Shown here: in pieces, positions 1 to 12,919 of the stretch
Layout of the letters: the number at the start of each line of letters is the position of its first letter
Position numbering within the stretch: position 1 is the stretch's first letter
NCBI GenBank assembly: GCA_030407005.1
Contig: JAUDYN010000010.1
Span: forward strand, 1,984,001 to 2,048,000
Length of the DNA: 64,000 nt
Direction: 5' to 3'
Source: Desarmillaria ectypa
Taxonomy: Eukaryota; Basidiomycota; Agaricomycetes; Agaricales; Physalacriaceae
Made by a program: the position numbers and the translations under genes
Notes under the pieces: model-generated
Databases searched by the model: none
Told to the model about the DNA's origin: nothing
Seen by the model: the letters and a program-made list of their open reading frames with translations, nothing else

Positions 1-1842
1 ATATATATACCATAGCTATAGTCATCTTACCAGCGCGCCCGTAAGCCTTCCATAATTTTGGATTTGACGGATGCAGCTGGACTAGATCCTTCGTATCGAA
101 CGCCTGGACACCGTCTATCTCGGAATTCAAAACCACAGGTGCACTGAATTTAGATTTCTATGAAGCCATGAATGAAGTACATTGTAGAGTGTATATCAAA
201 GACACTGTACCTTGATGAACAAACGGTAGATACCATCCTCCTCAGTTTCAGCGAACGCGACATCAATCCTATCGGAAAGCTATAATTTAGGTAAAGGAAA
301 ATGCGTTAGTAGAAGATGGACGAAATACGAACTTTCATCCATTCCCAGCCTTCGGGTGGTGCGGATTCTGCCGGAAAAGTTTCAGTTCGAGTTGACAAGG
401 AGAGAAGAGTCACCCATACTAGGGAAAATGTTTGAGACACCTCCAACCTCCGTACTAAACTGAATTTAATCCACGAGAAAAATTACAACGGGGGAAAAAC
501 TCACAGGCCAAAAGTCGAGATTAAGTTGACTCCTTGGTGAGACAATATATCGCCGGCTTCTTTTGAAAGAGGCCCTCCGGAGAAGATCTAGGTGCGCATA
601 CATCAGCTTGAAGGACGATGGGGAAAAAACAGGAGTACTTACTAATCCTTTTGTTGTTTTCAAAGCATGGATAGCAGCGGGATCGTGGGCCCATTGCTAT
701 AGAACAATTGAGTTGTCGGTTAGTAGACAGACAAGATACGCGTACTTCTAGGAAGGACGGGACAGAGAAAATATAAGTACATCTCGTCTTGATGAAGCTG
801 GCCAAGAAACGGTCGGCGGTGGGAATTACGGGAGGCTGTTTCGGAGGGAAATGCGCAGTAATTGCACCTGTTGCCACCTTTAGAAGCTCATCAATAAGAG
901 AGATTGGAACAGAGATGGAAATGGAACACGTACACCAAGTGATGTTATCCAGAAACCGAGTATATCTGTAGAGATGCATACGATGTGAGACTGTCAAAGT
1001 ACAACTTAAGGTATGCACTCACGGTACATCGGGTACGACTGTGCAGCGAAGACTTCACCACAGGGGTCGAATTCACCATAAACTGCGAAGATTATGTTGA
1101 GCTTTGATGAGACAAAACGTAGAGAAACGTACGTGGGGCCTTAATTAGTTGCAACGTAGACCCGTGACTCTGAAGAATTGGGTTAGGGAACCTCGTAGTT
1201 CCCGACGAGTGCATGATAAACGCTGTTTGTGTCCAGTCTGGCTTTTTGAACGGTGGAAGGGGTTCGTAGGATCCGACGTAGACATTGCCGAATGCGGGCA
1301 TTGGGATGGGGGTGATGGTCCTCTCGTCGTCGTCGTTGTAGTGGCAAACCGTGTCAGAAACCTTCTGTACTGGCGCGTCGGCGGTGACGATGAGGTACTT
1401 GGAGTTGGTGGTTTTCATCAAGTGCACGACGGCAGGAGCCGAGTTTCGCGTGGAGATGGCGAAGGGGATGTGCCCCAGGCGCATGATACCGATAATCGTC
1501 GCGAAGAGGGTTAGAGTATCTAATGAGGAAGCCTTTAGCGTTCTCATCCCTTGATATGCGTGAGAACTTGCCGGAATTTGCCAAAATGCTGACAACGACA
1601 GGACTGGCCTCATTGTGGAGGTATTTCTTGAAGTATTGGCCAGCAGTGTGAAATGCCGCTACCGCTTCGCTCCAGGGAATGGTTCGGACGTCTTCGTTGT
1701 CAGGGTCCTCATATAGAAACAACGGATGGTTCGTGCTGTGTTTCCCATTGTAATCGATGATCTCTGGGAACGTCAGCGAGCCATCTATGGGAGGGGGACT
1801 GAAGGTGAGGGATGAACGGCTTCGAGGGTTTGGGAACACCAT
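1..1842 (-). CDS. NRPS-like adenylate-forming reductase, N-terminal adenylation domain (partial, runs off left edge)
   Basis: The adenylation domain of this family activates a carboxylic acid as its AMP ester; relatives pass it to a carrier and a C-terminal reductase, both beyond the window here. I join eleven exons whose phases all agree: 1842-1572, 1519-1133, 1082-1023, 965-934, 877-746, 696-643, 587-505, 454-420, 367-333, 279-206 and 143-31. They give about 425 residues without a stop. Visible family landmarks are DGSLTFPEI near the start, NSDTLTLF, the nucleotide loop HSSGTTRFPNPI, a conserved YGEFDPCGEV block, FSGGPLSKEAGD, the STFGLTEVGG (YGxTE-type) motif, EIDGVQAFDTKDLV, and LWKAYGRA just before the edge. 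The first intron (1520-1571) is GC-AG. The nucleotide loop carries TTRFPN where relatives usually have STGFPK, so a lysine and a glycine are changed. The ATG at 1842 is the first in frame, with a TATA-like box about 40 bp upstream. The class (aryl acid or amino acid) cannot be told from this part. Confidence 0.88.
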
Positions 1843-1882
1843 ACTGGGTGTAGATGGAAAACTGCCTCGAAGAAGAGCGTCG

Positions 1883-1888
1883 TTTATA
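1883..1888 (-). promoter_or_regulatory. TATA box of the adenylate-forming gene
   Basis: TATAAA on the minus strand lies about 41 bp before the ATG at 1842. This spacing resembles that of other clear genes in the window (41-51 bp), so it probably sets the transcription start. Confidence 0.5.
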
Positions 1889-1889
1889 G

Positions 1890-4800
1890 GTGGAGCCTCA
1901 GATGAGTTATAATGTTAAGGTTGCGTGTGAACTGTACGTCCCCATCGCACGAATACGTGCTTTCTAACATAGTCAATAGGATGCCGAACGGCGGTTTAGA
2001 AGATCCTGTTTACCGGAAGAATTTGTCTGTGAGAAGAAGTGCTTTGATTGGGTGGAGCATAGGCCGACATCCGTCATGAGACCGTGCCCTTTGGTATATC
2101 TGAGGAGACGGCATCACTATCCCATGGTCCTTTATTCTGATGGCGGAAGAATGAATGGTAAGAATAACAATGTTATATTTAACGATTCCCCGATAGTACG
2201 TGGCTCTTCTTCAGCTCTCGTTGATTATATTCATTGCACAGTTAATTGAGACATATTCGGGCTTCTTGGGTGCTGCATGTTAGTATGTTTACATGAAGGC
2301 GTTGAATAAAAAGTACCTCTAATGGACCGCTGAAGTTCTACAATTACATGGTTGTGCACGAATCTGGACTTTCGAATCTGGACAGGGAATGGTGTGGCCG
2401 ACCAGGGTGTTGGTGACGGTCGGGTAGCAGGGAGTATATAGAATAGACATAAGTATGAATTCGTTCGGCTAACAATTATCCGGCCTGTCATCTCTGAATG
2501 ACAAATAAGTGATACCAGCAGATATTGACACCGCGGGACTTGTAGCGATTAACAGGACCTAGCTCGGCTAGGCTTTCGATGCTTGAGCTGAGCTAAGGCT
2601 CAGACTCGGTTCAGGCTCAGGCCAGGGCTCGTATACAAGAATATATACGGAAGCTGGAACGAGCTCCTGTCAGCCTAACACAAAGTCTACAGGCGGTATC
2701 ATGGGTATATACGGGAATATGCATCGACTAGGATAAGGGAGTAGGAGATGCAGTGATCGATTACTGGATACGACTGAGTGCCAATCAATAGACGAAGCAG
2801 GAACGCGAGACAAAATGTGTGTAATCTTTTCTCGGCTAATCGTACGACTTGATCCCTGACCAGTGACCTTGCCAGGTCACTGCGAAAATACACAGTCGTA
2901 ACCTTTACTTCTACCAAGTTTACCTATGCGTTTCCGCTTTCCTTCTTGACGAGGAGGCCGGCTACGTCCCGCTGTTCATCGTCATTTAAGAAGCCAGGAA
3001 GAAACGGTAAACACTATCCAACTTTTCTCTCTTTTTGTCGTGGTTAGGGAAGAACTTCGTGTGGGATGGTGTCGTCCTGTCAGCAACGCAAGCCATGGTG
3101 TAAGGGAAAAGAAGAAACTCTGGAATGTATGACTTCGATATGGGAGCATTCGTGCGGTAAGGTAAATATACTGGACCTTCAAAACGAGCGGTTTTTGGCC
3201 TCTGTCGTTTCCGTAAAGAATAAGAATGTACACATAAATGCGGAATATGCGACGCTCAATCTTTCCCCAAGTTCCAATTGCGTCACCCACCCTGGCCAGG
3301 CTAAACACTCGGAGGATCTGTGTGAGAGTTCCCATCATATTGCAGTACTGATCCGTCTTGCAATCTCTTCTCCAGCCCCCTTCTGCACAACTGGGGGTTC
3401 CTCGTCGCTGTAACGTTACCCGCACACCAGCCGATCGCGCGCTACCGATGCCTCCACCATCGTAGTATCCCCCCACCCGAGCTCATCAACATGGGGATTT
3501 CCTCCAGTGCGTGTGGTATGTTCTTCTAATTCGGACTGAACGCCCCGGTTTATCAAGAAGATATTGCTTGACAAAACGTCAGTCTGGGAATTCCACCTCC
3601 GAGCCAGTCCAGGCGACGTCGTAGCTCGCACGGAGAGCGGATCCAAGGCGAGGAGGATCGCCACTTCCTGGGGCATTACAATCCAGCCAATGCTCCTGAA
3701 AAAACCAGCGTTTGTTGTAGGGTATGATCCCCGCGCCATTTATAAAAAGAAGACGGATCGCGGGGCTGTGAGATGTTGTTTAGAGAGCAGCGTGCCCTGG
3801 CAACTATTGTTTCGTCGCCTTGGTCACGATAGGTTCTCCCCGTAAAGCTCATGTCCCAGCCGTGAAAATCTACTGGGGACGTTACATTATTGACAGCTAC
3901 GTTCCTGGACTTATCACTTACTCAGGAGCACAGTGGCAGGGCGAGCAGGGCCTGACGAAACTTTTTCATCGTTCAGGATTTCGTTGCAATGAAGGTTTGA
4001 ACAGCTCAGAGCTGGAGCGGCGTATTTCGTCTTATAATTGCACGTGCTTCCCCAGCCACTGGGAGCGCTGCACACACTAAGCGAATCTGGCTGTAATTAA
4101 TGCCCGATGACTGGCTTCCAAGCTACGGACGCTTCGGAATCACACGACATCACATATCCCGTAGACCAACCAAATCCTCGTTGGGACTTGCGGGAGACTA
4201 TTGTCGGTACGGAGAGGGTGACGCGTTTTGGTGACGCTGAGTTCGATTTCAAGGGAGTTGAGTGCAAGGATGGAGACAAGCCCGAAGGATTGGCTGACTG
4301 ATGATGGGGGAGGACCTGAACGTTCAAAGCCGTTTTCATTCAAAAGATGGTAGACTCACGATCTGAGACAAAATGATGGCTGTGTAGAGCCACCGAAGGA
4401 AGGTACTACCAAGGGCATTGAAATAATTCTTGTTCAAGAACTGCTCGTGGACGTCCTGGCAGTGTAAGAGCGATAAGGAGATGTGATGTAGTCCAGCGAT
4501 ACCCGTAAGTCGAGTATGACGAGTAGGGTGCCGCATACATGGCCTGGGACATGTAGATGAAGATCGGAGTCACATAGGGTCTTTCCGGAGAATCGTCATT
4601 CGTCTTTTTGCGCGGGGTGCCGCTGCGAGCCATTCGGCCTTCTCCCATCGTTTATCGTTGTGTGAGACTCTTTCGCAGGAAAGGGTGCATGTATTGATGG
4701 CTATATGACTATGGCGGGTGAATTCGTATGCAGACCATGTGTGCCTGCCACTGTAAGGATGAAAGCAAGAGAAGCCTTGGTGACAGACACCCTGTTTGAT

Positions 4801-7540
4801 TTACAGCTGATGGAGACCTGGGAATTGCTGCTGATGGAGATGGGAATGTATATTCACAGGATTGCGAAATGAGAATGACTTTTGTGTGGAGTCTGGGGGT
4901 CGGCATAAAGTCACGAGCAGGAATACGTTAGGAGCGCTGAGATGGCGTACATGACATAATATGGGGAGGCATGTCCGGTGTCTTCGGTTCCGAGGGCGTA
5001 CAATCACGTCCAGGCCGCTTGTAAAATCTGCTTCTCCAAATGATCCACTTGATGCATACCGAAAGCCATTATGAGATGTTAAAAGAAGGAGATCTCCACA
5101 GATATAGTTGTTACTCAACATGAAGGGACGATGAGATAAATGGACCGTATCAAAAAGCGTGGGAAGAGTCAACAAAAGAGAATAGGAAATGACAAATATC
5201 GCGGGGAACTGATTAGCTCTGGATGAGATGAATAAATGGGAAGGTAGTGCCTAGTATAATCTCATATATTTGCCAGTTTGTCTAAAGTCTGGCTGGCCCT
5301 CGGACTTCCCTGAACTAAGGCCTATTCACGTATGTGGAAGAGCAGACATATGCTAGCACTCATCATCGATGAAGAGAATACTTTGTCCTGTAAAGTCGGA
5401 CATTCAGAGATGGATTGGACCGAAGAAGAAAAGCCCCTGTGGATGATGTCATTGAGGCGTGTATTTTTGAGAAGGGAGGCTGGTGAGTCTGCGTTTGCGA
5501 GGCCCAAGCCAATATTTTACATTGACTCCTTCGGATTAAGCAAAGGAAGGTCATGAGAAGTTGGAAAGTGGAAACGCAGACTCAAGCTCAGAAACCAGTC
5601 GAAGGCGATGACTACGCCATATTGACAACTAGAGTATCCAGGTCGTCCGTCACTGCAGATAATGGAAACATAAATTGCTTTCCAAGCGCACTCCCGTCGT
5701 GAGCCAGCATTTGGGAACCATAAACCCTACAGTGGAGTTGACAGTAGAGTCACTGTATAATCCGTAAGAATGAAATAATTGCCAATACGAGACCAGACGT
5801 ACTATGTTTCTCTACAAGACCGCGAAATCGGCAACCTTGCCGAGCATGACCTCATTGGGCATCTTGCCAGAAATTTTGTCTTTCTGCTAGAGCTCCGTCA
5901 GTACCGATATTAAAGAATGACACTATACATCCATGTACAGTTGCGTCATCGACGTGCAAAATGGGTAAACTTTCGGAACAGTGATCGGCCCGGTTTCGGT
6001 GAGGGTTCCGGTTGGCTTTCCGAATCTGCACTTCCCAAGCAACCTCCTATCCCCTGCAGCTTACTTTCACGGCTTGGATACGAATACTGATTTTCCGAGG
6101 ATTACGTGCCTTTGCATATTCTTCGCGATACGGAAGAGTTGTTCGGGAAGGTCAACTGCAAAGGTGTTCAAGAAAACATGACTTGCGACGCGCTTCGCTG
6201 TCATCCGAGTCAATTACATTCGGGTTTCGCTTCCGGTACGTCGTTCGTTGATGTAGCTGTCGATCCCTATTCTGATTTCATTCGTTGCTTTGTAGGAACG
6301 GTGTCATTTTATCCGAGGGTACGGGTGTAGTCCCCTTCTGTGCTCTTCTCTTTGTGGATAACGGTCTTTTCTGAACGCCATTTCTACGCTCAAATCAAAC
6401 GCATTGATCCATTATTGACATTTTAAATGGTTCCTTTCGTGACGCCAACGTAGGTATCATCTTCGTGCTGCTCTTCGATGCCATTAATGGGCTGCTCTCG
6501 TTACTCATGACGTCGCCTATCCCGCTTAATCAAAATGGACAGACGGACCTGGGTTTCAGTACTCCCATTCAACCTTGCATCTCTTCTACGACGAGCAAAC
6601 TACTATGGGCAGCAGCTGGCACGTATCTCAATTAACGAATCACATCATTCGGAATAATAGCGTCTTATTTAGCAGACCTAGATGATGCAGTCCCTTCTAT
6701 TACTTTCGGAAAAGGAAGAACGACTCTGGCCGAACAGAATATTTCGATTGGATATATAACTCTGCTCATCACGGAAAATACTCACTCGCTTGTCCGAGTC
6801 GATATTGTATATCAATTTCAACGCACCGACCCAGCAACGAAGTTATGGGGTTCGTTTCAAAATATCCATTCAGAACTCTTCTTTACCGAAGACGGTCCCG
6901 ATTCAGGCTTGAAATCTTAATGATCTGGGATATCCAATTCACGCAGCCGCCACAGAGAGTGTCGCTGATGTATCCTGTTTTCGACGGGTTTATCATCGCG
7001 TACGCGCCTTATGTTCCTGTGGTTCACTCCTTTTTGCGAATTCATATATGCAGGGGTAACCTCTGCGAATGAAAATGCCGGGTCAAGTTCAATTTCAAAA
7101 ATTATGCTCTCCCGGTTGTCAATGTAATCTTCCTCCGAGGCCCCGACAGTACCACTTGGCGCGTCACTCTTTGACGGCTCCGTACGATGGTTCTCAGAAG
7201 CCGTATCGTTTTTAGGGATACTCCTCGTCGGTCCAGAGAGTTTCGCGGCAGCTCTAGGTCGCCCGATGTTCGACTTCCCATTTCGCGGGACGCTTTCTGC
7301 GAGCATCGCCTTTAAATCCACGATGGGTTTCTGAACAGCAGGCTCCGCGGATGGAAGTTGCGCGTCGTTCTATCCTAAAGCTTCAAGTCCATTACCCGAG
7401 CAGCATCATCCGTTATTTGGAAATTCTATTACCTCTCAACCAATGCTGTTCTTTTCGAGGTCGGAGTACTCCTGCGATTACGTCTGAACTATCATGCAAA
7501 TGATATCCGGGGCTAGCGCGCTTGTGGTAACTGATAAATG
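1890..7540. other. 5.6 kb with no recognisable gene
   Basis: Only short open frames occur and none matches a family I know. On the minus strand, 4648-4336 holds two adjoining frames, the second with a hydrophobic stretch (LRWLYTAIILSQIV); they could be exons of an unknown membrane protein, but I could not find splice sites that join them in frame. The frame on the minus strand at 3476-2982 and the frame on the plus strand at 3066-3413 overlap and show no domain. The stretch 6440-6530 (+) reads GIIFVLLFDAINGLLSLLM in one frame, again hydrophobic and unassigned. Decayed gene remnants are the likeliest content. Confidence 0.5.
2561..2632. repeat. Low-complexity GGCT/GAGC-rich tract
   Basis: About 70 bp are built from loosely repeated words such as AGCTCGGCTAGGCT, GAGCTGAGCT and AGGCTCAG. 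It is not tandem with a fixed period and lies in a gene-free stretch. Confidence 0.5.
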
Positions 7541-7542
7541 AG

Positions 7543-7549
7543 TATAAAA
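7543..7549 (+). promoter_or_regulatory. TATA box of the small secreted protein gene
   Basis: AGTATAAAAC sits 50 bp before the ATG at 7599. The paralogue at 48491 has the identical ten bases at 51 bp, so the core promoter is conserved between the two copies. Confidence 0.65.
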
Positions 7550-7598
7550 CGACCTCGGATGCGACCTTGGGATCCAGCACCAAGTAGAACTCTTCATC

Positions 7599-8284
7599 AT
7601 GCTCAGAACCCGTCTCGCTGTCCTCCTTTTCTCATTCTTCGTCCTCCTCGTCGGCGCAATCCCTACCCCAAACAGCGTCTCCGCCCGAGGCGACGAGGAA
7701 GCAACCAGCGCCCAAGACGTTCTACTCACCCTCAAGGCCTCCACCGACGATATCCTTCCCCAAATCAGTAAGCACGCCTTGGCTTTGCCCCCCCACCTTC
7801 TTCCAGTCGTTGACACGAAAATGACCACCTCGTTTTCTTTAGACTCCCTCGTAGCAAACGGGGCTGCGACCAGGGAGAACGTCACCCCGCACCTTAATAA
7901 ACTTGCTGAAGCCATCGAACGGGCCAGCCAATCTGCGTCTTCCCTCCAAGCTCGCGGGGTCATCACGAGGAAACGGTCTATCACCGACGTCGCGCTGCTG
8001 GCGGTTACCATCTTGACGGTGCGTGATTGGGCCGGTATTCGCATGCCTGTATGGGATAATACTCAGCCATGATGTGTTCGTCGCAGGCTATCAACACCAC
8101 CCTCTTAAGCCTCATCGCATCGGGTTTGGGTCTCGGAGGTTTGGTCACTGTCGTTGTGGGGGCTGTGGGGAAACTCCTGGCGCTCCTCGAAGCCATTGCG
8201 CCTGGGTTGCTCGTTCTTGTCGTGAAGTTGTGCGTCGTTTTCTTCCCTGTTCGTCGCGTTTCTCTGAATGTAGTTCTGTGGTAG
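7599..8284 (+). CDS. Small secreted protein with hydrophobic C-terminus, copy 1
   Basis: Three exons, 7599-7767, 7843-8018 and 8087-8284, give 180 residues. The first 20 or so residues (MLRTRLAVLLFSFFVLLVGA) form a clear signal peptide. The middle holds the block DVLLTLKASTDDILPQI and an amphipathic helix region (VTPHLNKLAEAIERA). Exon 3 starts INTTLLSLIASGLGLGG and is mostly hydrophobic, so the protein may stay at the membrane. The minus-strand gene at 48491-47881 is a clear paralogue: same intron positions and phases, a middle exon of exactly 176 bp, and the same SGLGLGGL turn. I recognise this as an uncharacterised Agaricomycete secreted family; no function is known to me. A minus-strand open frame over the same bases is a shadow. 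Confidence 0.8.
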
Positions 8285-8620
8285 GCTCGTGGGCGTCGTC
8301 GGGCCCCTCGTAGGTGTAATTTCGGGTCTCCTTTAGACTGTCGTGGTTCGTCAGCATCCTCTCCTTCTTCCATATTTCTATCATTTTTATTATGGACAAT
8401 CGTGTATGCTACTTGCAAAGATTAAGACGTCGCAGGCCTCAATGCAGGCTGCTATATCACGTTTATACCATTCTACGACATCTCACCTCTACAGATGAGT
8501 CCTGGTAGGCGTCGTCACTAATCCTAGCAATGGTTAAACGCTGAAGTACCAGGTTAACATTATATCTCAGAAATACAGACAATGAGTATGTAGCTCGATC
8601 AATTCTTCACTTCCATATCC
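8285..8620. other. Intergenic, nothing recognised
   Basis: The 3' flank of the secreted-protein gene runs into the tail of the decayed ubiquitin-like copy. I see no gene here. Confidence 0.5.
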
Positions 8621-10328
8621 AGAACGATGAAGAGCGACTCGTCTTTCATTATATCGCAGTCCGCACCGACAATGCTCTTCCAAACCTCAACAGGCTCCCA
8701 ATTCGTCCAATTCATCGTGAAAAGCATAAACATGCGGGTAACGACATCCAGTTCGGGCGGTTTGTCCTACAAAGACTTATATCAATACGTAGTCCAAAAA
8801 AAAAAAAAACCCCGTACAGAACTCACTCTACTTCCCAGAACAAATCTCCGGTAGTGATATGGTCCTCATGAGAATTGACGTACGGGAGAGAGTGACCAAG
8901 CTTTGACAAGAGATCATCGCACGACAGCGTTCAAGGGAAGAGGGGGAAATAGGTATGTGACTGGCTTGTCAACCTGCAAGGAACCGTGGGACAATTTTGG
9001 ATGCTATGGTCGGCGGTCGAATCCGAGCTTCTTTCCCACATAGACGAACCGTTGCTGATCAAGGAGTGAATACCACCCGTCAGAGACCCATGTAGGGTTG
9101 CTGTGAATTTTTTTCCCAGTGAGTGTTTGAACAAAGATCTGCAGGATATGTCGAAGCGGAGGTAGAATAGAGGTCGTGAGTTACTTGTAGATCGGCTAGG
9201 TGGGGAAATTCGGATGGAGAAATGTATCTAGACACGGAATAAGTATTGACAATCATCTGACCGCTTACTTGCCTGGAAGAAAATGGCTCAACGCTCGTAG
9301 TGCACAGGTAAGAAAAGGAAATTCAGATTTTTGTGTCAATCGGATACAAACAGAGAAAGAGGGGCAGTCGCATGCGTACTCTCATGTCACTAGAGCCTGT
9401 AGAGAAAAGCTTCGCGCATGTAGAGTATTCTAGAAATAAAGACGTCAGAAGGACTAGAATATCCTGGCTCAGTTATACAGGAAGAGTCACTGCCCCGCTT
9501 AGCATATAAATGGTGGCCCATGCGATCGTGTCTCGATCCCTAGGGCGCTCCGGAAAGGAATGATAGAATAACCAAACTGGTATATGACGCGCGCACCCAT
9601 CCTTCCACCGGTGATTGAAACAGCCTATTTGGTGGAGGCGAGATATAAGGTACAAGCCCCCAGGCTGAAGACTCGGTACGCAAGCTTATTGATCCTTGAG
9701 CTCTTGGGTATCACATCGGGAGAAAAACTGAAAATTTGTAGCAGGGAAGGAAGGGGTAGCAGACTCGAAGCAGATAATAGAATCGCGGGGCCGTACTGAA
9801 CCGAAGTGAGTGGAATTTAGGTTTACAAACGCGACATGGGATCTACGGCCTTGTATACTACCGAATCCCGGTGGGGAAACGTCGAGTCTACGAGTGTGGC
9901 AACTCGTACTCCCACACCGAATGGCTGGAAGAAGAAACGGGCACCACCGAGGTCTCAGTCGGTCCTGATAGCCACGGTTCAGCTAGTTTCGATGGATAAA
10001 AGAAGACATGGCGTACGGGAGATAACCTTGATGTTATCGACACGACAGCTGACCGCCGGCCATAAATCATCCGGAATATTGACATATCGTCCCGCACAAA
10101 CGTCCAACTCCTTCGTTTGGATGATCATCGACTCCTTGGGGATGCCTGGGAACTGTTTTTGAAGAATAGAGAGCAAGTTCTGCGAGTAATTCATGAGTTG
10201 GTAACCGTCGTCGTCGACTTTAAAATACTCGCATCGTAGGAAGCGGCGTCTTGTCTATGAACGAGGACGGCGTTTTTCTCGTCTGCATCAGTGGCGACGA
10301 TGTATTCCTTCGAAGGGGTGGCGCCCAT
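8620..10328 (-). pseudogene. Ubiquitin-like-domain family protein, decayed copy C
   Basis: The ATG at 10328 opens MGATPSKEYIVATDADEKN, matching the N-terminus of copy A. A second block (10170-9990) reads IIQTKELDVCAGRYVNIP and ends in a conserved splice donor. After that the ubiquitin fold itself cannot be found. Pieces of the C-terminal half reappear at 8960-8830 (TYFPLFPLNAVVR, then a LFWEVE end) and 8740-8610 (VVTRMFMLF and MKDESLFIVLD), with stops and deletions between them. The reading frame also slips inside a GACGACGAC run near 10215. A TATATAAA box lies about 40 bp before the ATG. So the promoter and first exon are well kept while the body has decayed. Confidence 0.7.
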
Positions 10329-10370
10329 TGTAAGATGATATGTGGGAAGGAAGGACCGCCCGTTTATATA

Positions 10371-11009
10371 AGGCAGGATCCCGGCGCCTATTAGCTGATC
10401 ACGTGGTTCGCGAACATTGATAGACGCCGCAGTGCCAGAGCGCGGATAAATGACGTACGCTGCATGTGAAATATCAACGTACCTACTAGCCATAGTCTTC
10501 CAACAGGCACTAGCTGAGAGTTATGGACCTCGGGAAGTTTGATCAACTCCTTCAACGGAACGCAATCATTCATCGGCAGCGTCATGGAAACAGAGCGGAC
10601 ATAGACAGATGCAAGGGACGAGCCGCTATTTGGATGAGAGGCTAAAAGTCAACACTGGCACTGCTACACAGCATATATTTCACATAGAGCCATGACGTCA
10701 AAGTCACGTTCATTTTCTCCGTTCTTGAATCTCATGCGTACGCGTATAATAACAACATAATCAACGGCCAAAAAAAAAAAAAACGTATCTATCCTTCCCA
10801 AAATATCGTATTGCTCGACGCTACGTTGTTTCTAGGGTGTCTTCACATTCCCACTCTACACTGCACAGAGGGGGTATAGCTGACGCCCCGTTCTAGAAGC
10901 GAGATCAGTCTAAAGATGCATCAAACCTTGAAACCGGTTTCCACGTGCTGGGACACACACAGAGAGTATTTAAGGATCTCAAGTCTTGTTCTCCACCTTG
11001 GCTCTGTCC
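10371..11009. other. Intergenic
   Basis: This separates the divergent ubiquitin-like copy C (-) and the DUF6534 gene (+). It includes a 13-bp A-run near 10770 and a TATTTAA element near 10967, about 43 bp before the DUF6534 start. No gene was seen. Confidence 0.45.
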
Positions 11010-12919
11010 ATGTCGTCCGACGTCTCGAATACCTATGGCGCAGTGGCTATCGGTGCGCTCTCCGCTTCCTTGTGAGTTTCTGTCCTCTTCCTTCAGGCTT
11101 ATCCAATCCAATCCAACGACGACGACCCCGTAGGTTATCTGGCGCAGTGGCCATCCAAACGATCCTTTATTACAAGCTGTATCCCTCCGATCTGATCAGA
11201 GTTAAAATACTCGTCAGTCCTGCCCTAAGCTGTCGCTCTTTTCACGTTAAGCCTCTCTACAGGTCTTCGTCGTATGGTACGCGATATTCCGCACATCACT
11301 CTGGCTCCTATCCTTGAACAATGAACCGATAGGTTTCTCGATACTTGTCACACCTGCTTCGTCTGGGCGTCGGTGTGGGACATGCTCATTAGCCACTATG
11401 GTAGGACCGATATTATACCTTGGTGAGAATACGTTCCCACATTTCTCCGCCACCATCACTCATGTGTCTGCAGGAGCATCGCAGTCAGTCGTTTCCACCT
11501 GCAATTCACCCTTTTTTTTTTTCAATTGATAGATCGGACAGGTGACTGTCGTGATTACGGTATAGCGCCTCGGTTTGGCCTCGTTGATATGTATCTGATG
11601 GCTTTCGTAGGCGGTCCTGACATTTCTAGTCCACTGGTGCGTTCAAACGGATTTAAAATTCCCGGAATTTGCCTCGACTGACCGACCCTGCAGCTTCTTC
11701 GCGCATAGAATATTTATGCGTAGGTCCCGCTGCTGCGTACCATTTCATTATCATCTAATAGCACCAGTCAGCAAACGAAATTGGTTCCTCACATGCCCCA
11801 TTGTCAGTCAACCGACGCTATCTATACCCGTTTCATATTCTGATGCTCACCTGGCAGCTGATCCTGGCGACATTCCGTCTCGGTGAGAGCCATTTATGTG
11901 TACCGCGCTGGAGCCAATTTTCGATTTCGCTATTATTGGTCTAGCTTCTGCTTGTGGTGCGTTTACGTGAATTTTCTTCCCGATTATCTATTATATTGAT
12001 AGGGAACTTATTCAGTCACAACGTCTGAAATGTATGTGCCACTCAAAGCATAATTCTGTTGCATTGATAAGATCCCGTGATTATCGGAAGGATACACTTA
12101 AAAACATTCTCTGCGTTCAAAGAGGACTTTCGAGTAGCTGCTATTCATTTCGTAGGTTCCCGGAAATATCAACTAACTAACTCTTCGGGTACAGTGGGTT
12201 TTCACACTTGGACTCTCGCTATCCTCCGCGGTCGACATTCTGATCACTGGATCCCTTTTTGGTCTACTCCATACAAGTCGCTCGGAAGCTGACAAGTGTA
12301 TAAACTACTCGATTCTCATCTCACCATCTAATTGCGGGCCCCTAGCCTAAATGCCATCATTGATTCTCTGATCCTGTACACCTTCGAGACCGGGTCTTTG
12401 ACTTGGTACCTGCATCTTCACCGCACTCATTCAAATAGCTAACCTTAAATTTAGCGCGGCTACTATTATCGACATGATTTGTGTGAGCCCTCTTCGAATT
12501 CCCGTGCTTTCCGGTCTTGACCCCTGTGGTTTAGTGGATCACGATGTCATCAAACTTAATATTCATGGGTCTGCATTTCGTCATCAATAAACGTACGTCT
12601 GGCGGGAAGTTATTGTCATCCTAAGCTGACTATCAATGACAGTATACGCCAATTCATTATTAGTAACGTAAGTCCCCTAATCTGTTGCTTTTCTTTTACT
12701 CACGTAAAGGCGACTGGAAGGTTGAACACACGCCGTGGTCTACGTAGAGCGCAACCATTTTCACCTGGTATCAGCGGGAGTGCAATAATCCTGGATAACC
12801 GTCAACCCCGCGATCGAAGGGTGGTACGTTTATCCTCTGCAGGACGCAGATGGGGGATCCTGACTCGTTCGTTCTACTACTACAGGCTGAGCCTGAATCG
12901 GTTAAGCGAGCAGAGGTAA
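11010..12919 (+). CDS. DUF6534 family multi-pass membrane protein
   Basis: The ATG at 11010 opens MSSDVSNTYGAVAIGALSAS. About fourteen short exons follow and encode the family's landmarks in order: TILYYKLYPSDLIRVK, FLDTCHTCFVWASVWDMLI, TDIIPWSIA, VLTFLVHC, SKRNWFLTCPI, IHLKTFSAFKEDFR, WVFTLGLSLSSAVDILITG, AIIDSLILYTFETGSLT, MSSNLIFMGLHFVINK, and finally YANSLLVTLNTRRGLR with a polar tail ending at 12919. This is the usual seven-helix layout of DUF6534 proteins, which are numerous in mushrooms and of unknown function. Most exon phases fit. The stretch 11,880-12,050, where a short exon must lie, is not resolved. No stop or frameshift was found in the exons read. The last exons recur as relics near 17.1 and 25.6 kb. 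Confidence 0.78.

Noticed and set aside
2982..3476. 164-residue minus-strand frame
   Set aside because: No domain, signal or splice pattern; an equally long frame overlaps on the plus strand, as expected by chance.
8005..8418. 137-residue minus-strand frame
   Set aside because: It lies opposite exons 2-3 of the secreted-protein gene, whose paralogue confirms the plus strand.
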